Source of the DNA: Woeseiaceae bacterium
GTDB taxonomy: Bacteria > Pseudomonadota > Gammaproteobacteria > Steroidobacterales > Woeseiaceae
Assembly: GCA_028289545.1 (NCBI GenBank)
Contig: JANQPG010000062.1
Location: 1 to 53,842, forward strand
Length of the DNA stretch: 53,842 bases
Reading direction: 5' to 3'
Shown here one piece after another: positions 22,507 to 31,404 of the stretch. Position numbers and translations under genes: made by a program. The number at the start of each line of letters is the position of its first letter. The first letter of the stretch is position 1. The notes beneath the pieces are model-generated. The model was not told the origin of the DNA, did not search any database, and worked only from the letters and a program-made list of their open reading frames with translations.

Positions 22507-23640
22507 ATGATGGGAATCAGAATCCGATCGATTGTGAAAGTAAAAGCAAAGACGACAGCAGCGAGCGTTGCTCTGCTGCTGGCCACGGCGGCTCTCCTGC
22601 TGCCTACCGGGAGCGTGTTAGCCGAACCTTATCTGGCGGTACAGAAGGGGCTGCATTGCTCGGCATGCCACAGCCATACGGCGGGTGGTGGTCGGCGCAT
22701 CGCCTACGGCAACGTTTTTGCGCAAAACGAAATGCCCGCCGAGACCGGTGGCGGGCAGAGCCTCTGGACAGGGCAGGTCATGGAGTTCCTGGCCGTGGGC
22801 GGCAACTTCCGCACGCGCTACGAATCGATCGACGTGCCGAACAACGACAGCACGTCCGAATTCGACGTGACGCGCGGCACCGTGTACCTCGAGGCGACGC
22901 TCATACCGAACCGGCTGTCGGTCTACGTCGACCAGCAGTTTGCGCCCAGCGGCAGCCTGAATCGGGAAGCGTATGCAAAAGTGCGGGATCGATCCGGTCG
23001 CTGGCATCTCGCCGCCGGACAGTTCTATTTACCCTACGGCTTGCGCCTGCAGGATGACACGGCATTCATTCGCCAGACGACCGGCATCAACTTCGAAACG
23101 CCGGACCGCGGCGTGCAGCTGGGTTACGAGCGTGGTCCCTGGTCGACGATAGTTTCGGCAACCAACGGCAGCGGCGGTGGCGGCGAAGTTGACGACGGCA
23201 AACAGTTCAGCGCCGTGACGAGCTTCGTCAGACCCGGCTGGCGTGTCGGCGCAAGCTTCAACAACAACGATGCGGACGCGGGCGACCGGCAAATGTTCAA
23301 CGTCTTCGCGGGCCTTCGCACCGGACCGGTTGCCTGGCTCGCCGAAGTGGATCGCATCCGAGACGATCTCGACGCCGGCGTCACGCGCGACGCCATCGCG
23401 GGACTCGTCGAAGGCAATTGGCTGTTCCGGAAAGGCCACAACCTGAAGATCAGCTACGAGTACTTCGATCCCGACGACGACATTGACGAAGACCATCAGG
23501 TGCGCTGGAGCGCCGTTTGGGAGTACACGCCGATGCGATTCCTGCAGGGCCGCGCCGGCATTCGTTTGTACGACGGTGTGCCCGAGAACGACTTCGACAA
23601 TCGCGACGAGTACTTTCTGGAGCTACACGGGTTCTTCTAA
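22507..23640 (+). CDS. Outer-membrane beta-barrel with N-terminal CXXCH haem motif
   Basis: The ATG at 22507 is two bases after the lipoprotein stop, so the pair is translationally coupled. The 377-residue product has a signal peptide (to about residue 38, SVLA-EPY) and an N-terminal haem-type motif HCSACHSH (Cys51, Cys54, His55) followed by TAGGG-x-RIAYGN. About 300 residues of alternating barrel strands follow, ending in YFLELHGFF with a terminal Phe. Attachment of a haem motif to the periplasmic end of a barrel recalls porin-cytochrome conduits, in which electrons cross the outer membrane through a barrel-sheathed cytochrome; this case is much smaller and is not MtrB by motif. I infer partnership with the preceding lipoprotein. 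Confidence 0.82.
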   Translation: MMGIRIRSIVKVKAKTTAASVALLLATAALLLPTGSVLAEPYLAVQKGLHCSACHSHTAGGGRRIAYGNVFAQNEMPAETGGGQSLWTGQVMEFLAVGGNFRTRYESIDVPNNDSTSEFDVTRGTVYLEATLIPNRLSVYVDQQFAPSGSLNREAYAKVRDRSGRWHLAAGQFYLPYGLRLQDDTAFIRQTTGINFETPDRGVQLGYERGPWSTIVSATNGSGGGGEVDDGKQFSAVTSFVRPGWRVGASFNNNDADAGDRQMFNVFAGLRTGPVAWLAEVDRIRDDLDAGVTRDAIAGLVEGNWLFRKGHNLKISYEYFDPDDDIDEDHQVRWSAVWEYTPMRFLQGRAGIRLYDGVPENDFDNRDEYFLELHGFF

Positions 23641-23752
23641 CGGCGGACGGGTTTGCGTCGCCGAAGAGCGTTCGCGGCACGACTGTTGTCGCGCCATATC
23701 GCACTCGGTTTTTGTTCGCACCAACGACTTCAGGAGGTAAGTACAAACAGAC

Positions 23753-23781
23753 TTGACCGCTTAATAGGGTATGCGTATCAC
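23753..23781 (+). promoter_or_regulatory. Possible promoter of the small secreted protein
   Basis: TTGACC (23753-23758) lies 17 bases before TATCAC (23776-23781), about 85 bases before the ATG at 23866. The -10 is poor, so this is a weak call. An AGGAGG at 23732-23737 in the same gap has no start codon behind it. Confidence 0.3.
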
Positions 23782-23865
23782 TACCGGTGCCGAGCATGTT
23801 CCCCGCTCGCTTTCGCGCCAGGAAATCCCTGTTCATGAGTTAAACATCGACAAGGAGTTTTTAAC

Positions 23866-24207
23866 ATGCGTACAACAAAGCTGTCAGTTCTGGTCACCTT
23901 TATCGCGTTTGCTGTACCCGCCACGTCGTCGGCTTCTCCCGCCTGGTATACCGGTCATATCGAACGTATCTATCTCATTAGCAGTGGTTTTGTCGTAACA
24001 ATGAGCAGTACGGCGCTGGACGATTGCCAGCACGCCTACGTTTATTTCAACGATATCGCGATCGGCGAAAAGAACGCGGATCGAGCGTATTCAATGGCGC
24101 TGTCCGCACAGGCGTCCGGCAAGCGGCTCGGTGTTGTCATCGACAAGTCGATCAACGGCGCCGGCGGTCGCTGCAACGCAATGGGAGACGTTGATATCAA
24201 GGAGTGA
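23866..24207 (+). CDS. Small secreted protein (113 aa), family not recognised
   Basis: The ATG has a strong AAGGAG eight bases upstream. A clear signal peptide (MRTTKLSVLVTFIAFAVPATSSA) leaves a mature protein of about 90 residues beginning SPAWYTGHIERIYLISSGFV. It contains just two Cys (DDCQHAYVYF and GGRCNAMGD), likely joined as a disulphide, and a beta-strand-rich pattern. I know many uncharacterised small secreted proteins with this WYTG-I-x-x-IY start, but I cannot name a family. It converges with the fpr gene and may belong to the envelope-stress neighbourhood upstream. Confidence 0.7.
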   Translation: MRTTKLSVLVTFIAFAVPATSSASPAWYTGHIERIYLISSGFVVTMSSTALDDCQHAYVYFNDIAIGEKNADRAYSMALSAQASGKRLGVVIDKSINGAGGRCNAMGDVDIKE

Positions 24208-24280
24208 AAAAAAACTCCGCGAAGAACCGTTGGTGACAAATATCGCCAATACTGTCGGCGGCAGATGATCGACCGGGCCG

Positions 24281-25057
24281 TCAGCCCGCAAACGCCCGTT
24301 CGATGACGTAGTCGCCGGCGTCGCCCTGGTTGGGCGAGATTTCGAACCCGCGCTCGTCGAGGATCGCCGAGATGTCTTTGAGCATCGGCATCGAGCCGCA
24401 GATCATTGCGCGGTCCTTCGACGGGTCGAGGTCCGGCAGCCCGAGATCGGCAACCAGCTTGCCCGTGTTCAGGAGGGTCGTAATACGTCCCGTGTGTTCG
24501 TAGGGTTCGCGCGTGACCGTCGGGTAATAGATCAGCTGTTCGCGGACGAGTTCGCCCAGGTATTCGTCCTCCTGGATCTCGCCGCTGAGATAGTCGTGAT
24601 AGGCAAGATCGCTGACCTGGCGTACCGAATGCACGAGCACGACTTTTTCGAAGCGCTCGTAAGCGAACGGGTCGCGGATGACGGCCATGAACGGCGCCAG
24701 GCCCGTGCCCGAGGCAAACAGGTACAGGTTGCGGCCCGGGCGCACGTCGGTCAGCACCAGCGTGCCCACGGGTTTTACGCCGATAAGGACCTCGTCGCCG
24801 GCCTCGATGTGTTGCAGCCTCGAAGTCAGTGGACCGTCCTCTACTTTGATCGACAGGAACTCGAGTTCTTCCGCATAGTTCGGGCTGACGATCGAATAGG
24901 CGCGCAACAGCGGCTTGTTGTCGACCATGAGCCCAATCATGATGAAGTGGCCGTTCTCGAAGCGGAAGCTCGGTTCCCGCTCGACGGCGAAACTGAACAG
25001 GCGGTTGTTCCAGTGTCGAATCCATTTGACGGTGGCGGTCTTGAAAGCGGCGGCCAT
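24281..25057 (-). CDS. fpr: Ferredoxin--NADP reductase
   Basis: The 258-residue protein starts at an ATG with AAGGA upstream. It has an FAD-binding domain (RAYSIVSPN, about residues 52-60) and an NAD(P)-binding domain (ASGTGLAPFMAVIRDP, about 115-130), and ends in ERAFAG. The short C-terminal end and the overall length match the bacterial subclass I Fpr of gammaproteobacteria. It transfers electrons between NADPH and ferredoxin or flavodoxin, supporting Fe-S assembly and oxidative-stress recovery. In E. coli fpr belongs to the SoxRS regulon; no SoxS box could be recognised by eye here. Confidence 0.93.
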   Translation of the reverse strand: MAAAFKTATVKWIRHWNNRLFSFAVEREPSFRFENGHFIMIGLMVDNKPLLRAYSIVSPNYAEELEFLSIKVEDGPLTSRLQHIEAGDEVLIGVKPVGTLVLTDVRPGRNLYLFASGTGLAPFMAVIRDPFAYERFEKVVLVHSVRQVSDLAYHDYLSGEIQEDEYLGELVREQLIYYPTVTREPYEHTGRITTLLNTGKLVADLGLPDLDPSKDRAMICGSMPMLKDISAILDERGFEISPNQGDAGDYVIERAFAG

Positions 25058-25244
25058 TCTTGTTCCTTCGATCCGTGGCAGCGGCGCAGTATCTACTGGC
25101 CGAGGCGCGGAGTCTAAATGCGATTGGTTCTTGTTTGCAATTCGGCTGGGTTGCGGATTGCTGGCGGAACCCGGACGGGATCTGGTGTTTGCTTATTCTT
25201 TAACAGGGTCCGATACGTTCTCGAGCCAGCGGCAAAGGCAATAG

Positions 25245-25310
25245 GGGACACCCACAAATTGTCGTCAGCACTGGGTGGGGGGCTCCCGAAGCGGAGTTTG
25301 TGGGTGTCCC
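25245..25310. repeat. Short inverted-repeat element (REP/MITE-like)
   Basis: GGGACACCCACAAA (25245-25258) and TTTGTGGGTGTCCC (25297-25310) are perfect 14-base inverted repeats around 38 bases. The interior is GC-rich with no open frame. GGGACACCCAC ends of this kind accompany REP-type palindromes and IS200-like (Y1) transposases in many gammaproteobacteria, so this may be a mobilised non-coding unit. It occupies part of the gap 25058-25449; I see no gene in the rest. Confidence 0.65.
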
Positions 25311-25449
25311 TAAAACAAGTGTCGCATTTCAGCCTGAGTGCCGAACTAAGGGGTTTCCGAAGTGAAGGCTATGAGCTTAAAACCAATCCATCTGGCAGAA
25401 TCAGTCCGGCTTGGGAGAAAATTGCGGATTCAGACGTCAGACAACACAC

Positions 25450-26700
25450 ATGCCGACAATGAACATAATCTTAGGGATCACCGGCGGGATTGCTGCCTAC
25501 AAGACGCCGGAACTCGTACGGCGGCTCCGCGAGCGCGGCGCCGACGTGCAGATCGTCATGACGGCCTCTGCGCGCGAGTTCGTGACCGAAACCGCGCTGC
25601 AGGCCGTGTCCGGCCAGCCGATCCGCGACAATCTCTGGGACAAGGCGGCCGAAGCTTCGATGAGCCACATAGAGCTGGCCCGCTGGGCGGACGCGGTGCT
25701 GATTGCCCCGGCCACGGCCGAGGTAATGGCGAGGCTCGCGTCAGGTGCCGCTGGTGATCTGCTGACGACCCTGGTGCTCGCCACACAATCCCCCGTGGCC
25801 ATTGCGCCGGCAATGAACCACGTCATGTGGAACAACCCGGCGGTGCAGGCAAATCGGGCGCTGCTCGAGGAGCGAGGCATCGCCATACTCGGGCCGGACT
25901 CGGGCTCGCAGGCCTGTGGCGAAACGGGCGCCGGGCGAATGCTTGAACCCGACGAGCTCGCAGCGACGGTCACCGGACCCGGTTTTGCGGATGGACAGCC
26001 TGCCGGTGTGCTCACAGGGAAAACGGTACTGATCACGGCGGGCCCGACGCGCGAGCCGATCGATCCCGTACGCTACATGACGAACCGGAGTTCAGGAAAA
26101 ATGGGCTACGCGCTGGCAACCGCCGCGCTGCGCGCTGGCGCCCGGGTCATGCTGGTTTCCGGCCCCGTCGATCTGCCTCCTCCACGGGGTGTGGAAGTCC
26201 ACGACGTGCTGAGCGCCGACGATATGTATCGAAAGACGCACGAACTCGTCGCCGAAGCGGACGTCTTTATTGCCGCAGCGGCTGTTGCCGACTACCGGCC
26301 CGTGTCCGTGGCCGACAAGAAGATCAAGAAGAGCGGCGAGCGCATGACCATCGAGATGGTGCGAACCGAAGACATCCTTGCGTCGGTGGCGGCGCTTCCC
26401 GAAGCGCCGTTTACGGTGGGTTTCGCGGCGGAGACCGACCGCCTCAACGAGTATGCGATCGACAAGCTGGAGCGCAAGCAACTTGATATGATTGTCGCGA
26501 ACTGCGTGCGCGACGGTAAAGCGTTCGACGCCGACGAGAATGCCGTCGAAGTGTTCTGGCCGGGCGGCGGACAGGCGTTCCCGCTGGCCGCAAAAACGTC
26601 ACTCGCCACTGATCTCGTTGACTTGATTTCGAGCCGCTACGAAGCGGCCAGAGGTACGGGTACCGAGCCTAGGCTTTCGGTGGTTTCGATCAAGGACTGA
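25450..26700 (+). CDS. coaBC: Bifunctional phosphopantothenoylcysteine decarboxylase/synthase
   Basis: Read from ATG 25450 (or 25459) the protein has about 416 residues. The N-terminal CoaC flavoprotein half has [19 protein letters not shown], the active-site His in [20 protein letters not shown], and CGETGAGRM. The C-terminal CoaB half begins [19 protein letters not shown] and continues with a KIKKSGE Lys cluster. CoaB joins CTP-activated phosphopantothenate to cysteine, and CoaC removes the carboxyl group, giving 4'-phosphopantetheine for coenzyme A. The stop is two bases before dut, forming the widely conserved coaBC-dut pair. No clear ribosome site precedes the start. Confidence 0.95.
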   Translation: MPTMNIILGITGGIAAYKTPELVRRLRERGADVQIVMTASAREFVTETALQAVSGQPIRDNLWDKAAEASMSHIELARWADAVLIAPATAEVMARLASGAAGDLLTTLVLATQSPVAIAPAMNHVMWNNPAVQANRALLEERGIAILGPDSGSQACGETGAGRMLEPDELAATVTGPGFADGQPAGVLTGKTVLITAGPTREPIDPVRYMTNRSSGKMGYALATAALRAGARVMLVSGPVDLPPPRGVEVHDVLSADDMYRKTHELVAEADVFIAAAAVADYRPVSVADKKIKKSGERMTIEMVRTEDILASVAALPEAPFTVGFAAETDRLNEYAIDKLERKQLDMIVANCVRDGKAFDADENAVEVFWPGGGQAFPLAAKTSLATDLVDLISSRYEAARGTGTEPRLSVVSIKD

Positions 26701-26702
26701 GC

Positions 26703-27158
26703 GTGTACTCTATTCAACTCAAGGTTCTCGACCCGAGGGTCGGGGATACCATCCCTTTGCCGCATTACGCAACCGAAGGCTCCGCCGGGCTCGACATGCG
26801 TGCCTGCATCGACGAGGCGCTGACCGTGGAGCCGGGGGAGACGGTGCTGATCCCGACCGGGCTTGCCATCTACATTGGTGATCCCTCGCTGGCGGCGGTG
26901 CTCCTGCCGCGATCGGGACTCGGCCACAAGCACGGGCTCGTGCTCGGCAATCTGACCGGGCTGATCGACTCGGACTACCAGGGCCAGGTCTACATCTCCT
27001 GCTGGAATCGTGGCTCGAAGGCCTACACGGTCGAGCCGGCCGAGCGCATCGCGCAGATGGTTTTTGTGCCCGTGGCGCAGGTGGAGTTTGTCCAGGTAGA
27101 GGACTTTACGGAGACCGAACGCGGCGCCGGAGGTTTCGGCTCGTCCGGGACGAACTAG
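26703..27158 (+). CDS. dut: dUTP diphosphatase (dUTPase)
   Basis: The 151-residue protein starts at a GTG (26703), two bases after coaBC. All five dUTPase motifs are present in order: [46 protein letters not shown], and the P-loop-like C-terminal arm [10 protein letters not shown]. The homotrimeric enzyme splits dUTP to dUMP and pyrophosphate, keeping uracil out of DNA and feeding thymidylate synthesis. A small GC-rich hairpin (GCCCGaagCGGGC) follows the stop, which converges with the GFA gene. Confidence 0.97.
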   Translation: MYSIQLKVLDPRVGDTIPLPHYATEGSAGLDMRACIDEALTVEPGETVLIPTGLAIYIGDPSLAAVLLPRSGLGHKHGLVLGNLTGLIDSDYQGQVYISCWNRGSKAYTVEPAERIAQMVFVPVAQVEFVQVEDFTETERGAGGFGSSGTN

Positions 27159-27201
27159 CGCCCGAAGCGGGCAAGAGCAGATTCCAGTGAGAAGGCTGCG
27201 A

Positions 27202-27600
27202 TCAGACGGTCGGCCCTTCCTCGAAAACAACGACGCCGTCAGGCATGACTTCCCATGTGGCTTTCGAGCCCACAAAGATATGCCGGCCTATCTCGATTTC
27301 CGGGTCGCCGTCGACACAGCCCAAAGTGACGCCATGTATCTTTCCATCAAAGATGCCGCAGAGTGTAGACCCGCACTTGCTGCAGAAACTTAAGCCCGCC
27401 CCGTGCTTGCCGACGTAGGACGTCAAAAGATCTTGGCCCGTCAACCAGCTGAACTCCGTGGGGTCGACCAGCGCATACGCTGAGGCTTGTGAGCTAAACG
27501 CCTTGCGGCAACGGGAACAATGACACGATCTTGCATCGCGCAGCTTTCCCGACACTCTGTAGGTAACGGCTCCGCAAAAGCATCCCCCTGTGATTGACAT
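27202..27600 (-). CDS. GFA/CENP-V-family zinc protein
   Basis: I choose the ATG at 27600 (132 residues), where the family begins: GGCFCGAVTYR, then SCHCSRCRKAF (Cys26, Cys28, Cys31) and FCSKCGSTLCG. These are the zinc-binding cysteines of the Gfa fold. Upstream codons stay open to 27687, but the amino acids there are not family-like. Members include S-(hydroxymethyl)glutathione synthase (glutathione-dependent formaldehyde-activating enzyme), but most are uncharacterised; assignment to formaldehyde chemistry is not supported by the sequence alone. A 152-base gap separates it from the next minus-strand gene, and no operon partner is evident. Confidence 0.85.
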   Translation of the reverse strand: MSITGGCFCGAVTYRVSGKLRDARSCHCSRCRKAFSSQASAYALVDPTEFSWLTGQDLLTSYVGKHGAGLSFCSKCGSTLCGIFDGKIHGVTLGCVDGDPEIEIGRHIFVGSKATWEVMPDGVVVFEEGPTV

Positions 27601-27752
27601 CGGCGGGCTCGCTATGGGCGTTTGATCGGTAAATCGCAGGGCTGCTTCGAATCGTATCCAGCCTGCAGCTTGGACTCTCCGCGACAATGCCTGGTTGATC
27701 GAATGTAGATCGCTACCACTCGTGAATCGTCGAACAATCGAAGGAACACGCG

Positions 27753-28391
27753 CTAGCTGCTGCTGGCGGTCTTCAAGCCTTTCAATTCCTCGAAGCGGCG
27801 TATGTCGCCGTCGAATCGTTCGATGATGCTTTGCTTGTCGCGCTCGAACTTTTCGAGATTGCCTTCGTGACGTTCGATCGTGCCTTTGGTCAGATCGATG
27901 TCCTCGATCAGGTCGGGATCGATCATCGGCGCATCAGGGTCGTCGCTATACGGCTGAAAACGATCGGCTTCCACCATGAGCTTCGAAAGCCGGCGCTCGA
28001 GCGTGCGCAAATACATTTCCGTCACTCGGGACTGGGCCTGAAACAACTCCACGCGCCGGTCGCGGTGCATGACAATCTCGTCGACGCTCAGGTAAGTGGC
28101 GAGCAGCGCCCGATCGTTGCGAAGCCTGAGTTCAGCCGCTGCCACCCGTTCGGCTTCGATACGCTCGGCTTCGAGTTGTTCTTCGGTCTTGCGACCTTCC
28201 ACGCGATCGATTGTGACCGCATGTTCGTTGAGCACGTCCTTCGGGACTTCGGCGTACTGCGCCGGCACACTGTCGCCATAGTGCCGGACCCCGTGCTCGT
28301 CGACCCACGAATAGGTCTTGCGGCTCTGATCGGCAAAGGCGCCGGATGAGGCCACAATGGCTAAAGACAGTGCGAGGGGTAGCTTCCGCAT
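27753..28391 (-). CDS. DUF4124 protein with long coiled-coil region
   Basis: From the ATG at 28391 it has 212 residues: a signal peptide (MRKLPLALSLAIVASSGAFA), then the DUF4124 motif KTYSWVDEHGVRHYGDSVP (about residues 26-44). A mainly helical, charged region (about 70-205) with heptad-like spacing follows. DUF4124 proteins are periplasmic and of unknown function. The second DUF4124 gene of this window (51348-51824) has the same plan, with an N-terminal DUF4124 domain and a Glu/Arg-rich coil. It lies alone, 115 bases upstream of the pyrE stop. Confidence 0.8.
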   Translation of the reverse strand: MRKLPLALSLAIVASSGAFADQSRKTYSWVDEHGVRHYGDSVPAQYAEVPKDVLNEHAVTIDRVEGRKTEEQLEAERIEAERVAAAELRLRNDRALLATYLSVDEIVMHRDRRVELFQAQSRVTEMYLRTLERRLSKLMVEADRFQPYSDDPDAPMIDPDLIEDIDLTKGTIERHEGNLEKFERDKQSIIERFDGDIRRFEELKGLKTASSS

Positions 28392-28505
28392 CAGATCACT
28401 ATGCCAACAAGTTTTGCCCAAAATCGCGACGTGGTTCGCGAATTCCAAGCTTAGACCCCCCGAAACGGCCTGTAAATGGCCTTCTCGCGCCGATCGGAAG
28501 TGGGC

Positions 28506-29153
28506 TTATGTCACAACGCCATACTGCCGCCGGTAACGGACCACCGGTTCCAGCCAGTCCTCGTATTCACCTGATTCTTCGAGAATTTCCACCAGATCAC
28601 CAAGGCCGGCGATACTGACGACCGGGAAGCCGAGAGATCCCTTGAGTTCCTGCACGGCGGAAACGCTGCCCTGGCCGCGCTCCTCGCGATCGAGAGAAAT
28701 TGTCAGGCCCGCAATTTCGGCGCCTGCCTGAGTGATTATCTGGTAAGCCTCGCGCACGGCTGTCCCTGCCGTAATCACGTCGTCGACGATCATGATGCGG
28801 CCCGAGAGCGGCTGACCGACAATGTTGCCGCCTTCCCCGTGGTCTTTGACCTCTTTGCGGTTGTAGCTGTACGGCACGTCGATATTGTGATGCTCCGCCA
28901 GCGCCGCGGCTGCCAGTGCCGCCAGCGGTATACCTTTGTAAGCCGGACCGAACAGCATGTCGAACTCGATGCCCGATTCGGCAATGGCGGCGGCATAGTA
29001 CCGGCCGAGTTTTGCGGCGGCATAGCCGCTTCCAAACAAACCGGCGTTGAAGAAGTACGGGCTCACCCGGCCGGATTTGAGCGTGAATTCGCCAAAGCGT
29101 AATACCCCGAGCTCCAGCGCCAGTTCGAGAAATTCCTTTTTGTACGCTCGCAT
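28506..29153 (-). CDS. pyrE: Orotate phosphoribosyltransferase
   Basis: The ATG at 29153 gives 215 residues, close to the usual 213. The PRPP-binding loop [16 protein letters not shown] (about residue 119 on) and the dimer-derived loop [15 protein letters not shown] are both intact, as is [14 protein letters not shown] near the start. The enzyme couples orotate to PRPP to make OMP in pyrimidine synthesis. The gene is divergent from exodeoxyribonuclease III, an arrangement often seen in gammaproteobacteria. A TTG/ATG extension to 29228 is not family-like. Confidence 0.96.
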   Translation of the reverse strand: MRAYKKEFLELALELGVLRFGEFTLKSGRVSPYFFNAGLFGSGYAAAKLGRYYAAAIAESGIEFDMLFGPAYKGIPLAALAAAALAEHHNIDVPYSYNRKEVKDHGEGGNIVGQPLSGRIMIVDDVITAGTAVREAYQIITQAGAEIAGLTISLDREERGQGSVSAVQELKGSLGFPVVSIAGLGDLVEILEESGEYEDWLEPVVRYRRQYGVVT

Positions 29154-29267
29154 GTTCCTGATCTGTATGATGCGCCAACGGGCACGCGAGTATGACACAC
29201 AGAGCACGAAGGATGGCTGTCCGGCCAACGTTTTGCCCGCGTTTGGCGTTTCACTTGGGGGAATTTC

Positions 29268-30047
29268 TTGTTTCGTATAATCAGTCTAAATGCCAACGGC
29301 ATACGCGCGGCGGCGCGCAAAGGCTTCTTCGATTGGATGGCGACCCAGGACGCCGACGTCGTGTGTATCCAGGAAACCAAGGCGCAGGTGCATCAGCTCA
29401 CCGACGACCTGTTTTCGCCGGCGGGCTATCACTGTTACTACGAGGACGCGGAGAAGAAAGGCTATAGCGGCGTCGCCGTCTACTCTCGCCACAAACCGAA
29501 GAAAGTGTTGCGCGGCTATGGCGATCCTGAGTTCGACGCGGAAGGCCGCTACCTCGAAGTCCAGCTCGGCGGGCTCAATGTCGTGTCCTTGTACATGCCG
29601 TCCGGGTCCTCCAAGGAAGAGCGGCAGCTCGCAAAGTATCGCTGCATGGACAGTTTCTCCGAGCACCTGCAGTCGATACGCCGCCGTCGCTCCGAGACCG
29701 TAATCTGCGGCGACTGGAATATTGCGCACAAAGAACAGGACCTGAAGAACTGGAAGTCGAACCAGAAAAACTCCGGGTTCCTGCCCGAGGAGCGCGCGTG
29801 GATGGACAAGGTGTTCGGAGAATACCGTTTTGTCGATGCGTTCCGAACCTTGCCGCAGGAAGAGCATGCCTACACCTGGTGGTCGAATCGCGGACGGGCG
29901 TGGGACAACAACGTCGGCTGGCGTATCGACTATCACGTCGTCACGGCCGGGCTCGCGGACAAGGTGCGACGCACGGACATCTACAAAGAGCAGCGCTTTT
30001 CGGACCACGCCCCGCTGACCATGGACTACGACTGGTCGCATGACTAG
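29268..30047 (+). CDS. xthA: Exodeoxyribonuclease III
   Basis: A TTG start at 29268 with GGGGGA five bases upstream gives 259 residues. EEP-family motifs are present: [20 protein letters not shown] (metal-binding Glu), [14 protein letters not shown] (catalytic Asp/Asn), DAFR, and FSDHAPLT (catalytic Asp-His). The enzyme has AP-endonuclease and 3'-5' exonuclease activity in base-excision repair. The start is one of the few TTG starts here and is supported by the conserved FRIISLN beginning. It overlaps the ampG start by eight bases. Confidence 0.93.
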   Translation: MFRIISLNANGIRAAARKGFFDWMATQDADVVCIQETKAQVHQLTDDLFSPAGYHCYYEDAEKKGYSGVAVYSRHKPKKVLRGYGDPEFDAEGRYLEVQLGGLNVVSLYMPSGSSKEERQLAKYRCMDSFSEHLQSIRRRRSETVICGDWNIAHKEQDLKNWKSNQKNSGFLPEERAWMDKVFGEYRFVDAFRTLPQEEHAYTWWSNRGRAWDNNVGWRIDYHVVTAGLADKVRRTDIYKEQRFSDHAPLTMDYDWSHD

Positions 30048-31404
30048 CGACACGCTGGAACCGTCGAAGGCCGGCCACGGCTGGCGCCATTATTTGCAGG
30101 AAAAGGTGCTGGTCATCTTCTTCCTGGGCTTTTCGTCCGGGCTGCCGTTTCCGCTCGTGTACGCGACCATGTCGGCTTGGCTCGAGGACGCCAGCGTCGA
30201 GCGCAGCACGATCTCGTTGTTCGCCTGGCTCGGTTTTGCCTACAGCCTCAAATTCCTGTGGGCGCCGCTGGTCGACACGCTGAGATTGCCGTTGCTCACG
30301 GGGGTGTTCGGCCAGCGCCGAAGCTGGATGCTGCTGGCCCAGGTATCGATCGGCGTGAGCCTTTTTGTCCTCTCCGGCATGGACCCGGCGCAAAACATCC
30401 AGGCGTTTGCGCTGATAGCCGTTGCCGTCGCGTTTTCTTCCGCGACGCAGGACATCGTCATTGATGCCTACCGTATCGAGTCTGCCGACGACGAAATGCA
30501 GCCGGTGCTCGCGGCGGCGTACCAGTACGGCTATCGCGTTGCCGTGTTGATCAGCGTGGCCGGCGCGCTGTACATAGCCGACTACGGCAGCTGGCAGCTG
30601 GCCTACATGGCGATGGCGGGCTGCATGCTCATCGGTATTCTGTCGACGCTCTGGTGCCGGGAGCCAAAGGAGCGCCCGGAGAAGCTGCCTTACGGTGGCG
30701 CGACCTACGTCGAAAAGGTCGGATCGTGGTTCATGTACGCGGTGGTCAAACCGCTCGTCGATTTCCATCGACGCTTCGGCCACTATCTCATTGTCGTCCT
30801 GCTCTTCATATCGCTGTACCGAATCAGCGACTACGTTCTCGGCATCCTGGCCAATCCCTTCTACCTGGCCATTGGCTTCAGCAAGTCCGAAGTGGCGACG
30901 GTCGCGAAGATTTATGGTGCGTGGGTGTCGGCGATTGGCGTCGGGGCCGGCGCATGGGCCGCCGTCAAGCTGGGAGTTGCGCGCTGCCTCGTCGTCGCGA
31001 CGGTGTTAATCGCAAGCACCAACCTGTTTTTTGCGCTCATGGCAAAAGTGGGTGCAGAAATCTGGATGCTCACGGTGACGATCAGCGCCGACAACTTCGC
31101 TCAGGGCTTCAGCAGCACGGTGCTAATTGCTTACCTGACGAGTCTGGTTAATCGGGATTTCACGGCGACCCAGTATGCGTTGATGAGCTCGATCATGACC
31201 CTGTTGCCCAAGTTCATAGCGGGCTTCTCCGGGTACGTACAGGAATGGGTGGGCTGGTTCGGATTTTTTATCTACGCAGGCGCCATGGGTGTGCCCGCAA
31301 TCCTGCTCGCGATGTTCGTGGCGCGCCGGCACGACGCTCTGGTGGCCGGGAACGATTCCGCGAACGAGCCTGACCGGCAGCGCACCGAACCGGGGAGCGC
31401 ATGA
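30040..31404 (+). CDS. ampG: AmpG-type muropeptide permease (MFS)
   Basis: The 454-residue protein is a 12-14-helix MFS transporter. The signature FFLGFSSGLPFPLVYATMSAWL (helix 1), FAWLGFAYSLKFLWAPLVD, GQRRSW (loop 2-3), and ATQDIVIDAYRIE are strongly AmpG-like. AmpG imports anhydro-muropeptides from periplasmic wall turnover, feeding recycling and, in many species, AmpR-controlled beta-lactamase induction. Overlap with xthA by eight bases and with the Rieske gene by four bases (ATGA) indicates one transcript of three functionally mixed genes. Confidence 0.9.
   Translation: MTSDTLEPSKAGHGWRHYLQEKVLVIFFLGFSSGLPFPLVYATMSAWLEDASVERSTISLFAWLGFAYSLKFLWAPLVDTLRLPLLTGVFGQRRSWMLLAQVSIGVSLFVLSGMDPAQNIQAFALIAVAVAFSSATQDIVIDAYRIESADDEMQPVLAAAYQYGYRVAVLISVAGALYIADYGSWQLAYMAMAGCMLIGILSTLWCREPKERPEKLPYGGATYVEKVGSWFMYAVVKPLVDFHRRFGHYLIVVLLFISLYRISDYVLGILANPFYLAIGFSKSEVATVAKIYGAWVSAIGVGAGAWAAVKLGVARCLVVATVLIASTNLFFALMAKVGAEIWMLTVTISADNFAQGFSSTVLIAYLTSLVNRDFTATQYALMSSIMTLLPKFIAGFSGYVQEWVGWFGFFIYAGAMGVPAILLAMFVARRHDALVAGNDSANEPDRQRTEPGSA

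Noticed and set aside
23732..23745. AGGAGG ribosome site at 23732 suggesting a missed gene
   Set aside because: There is no start codon within reach; the following frame stops after a few codons.
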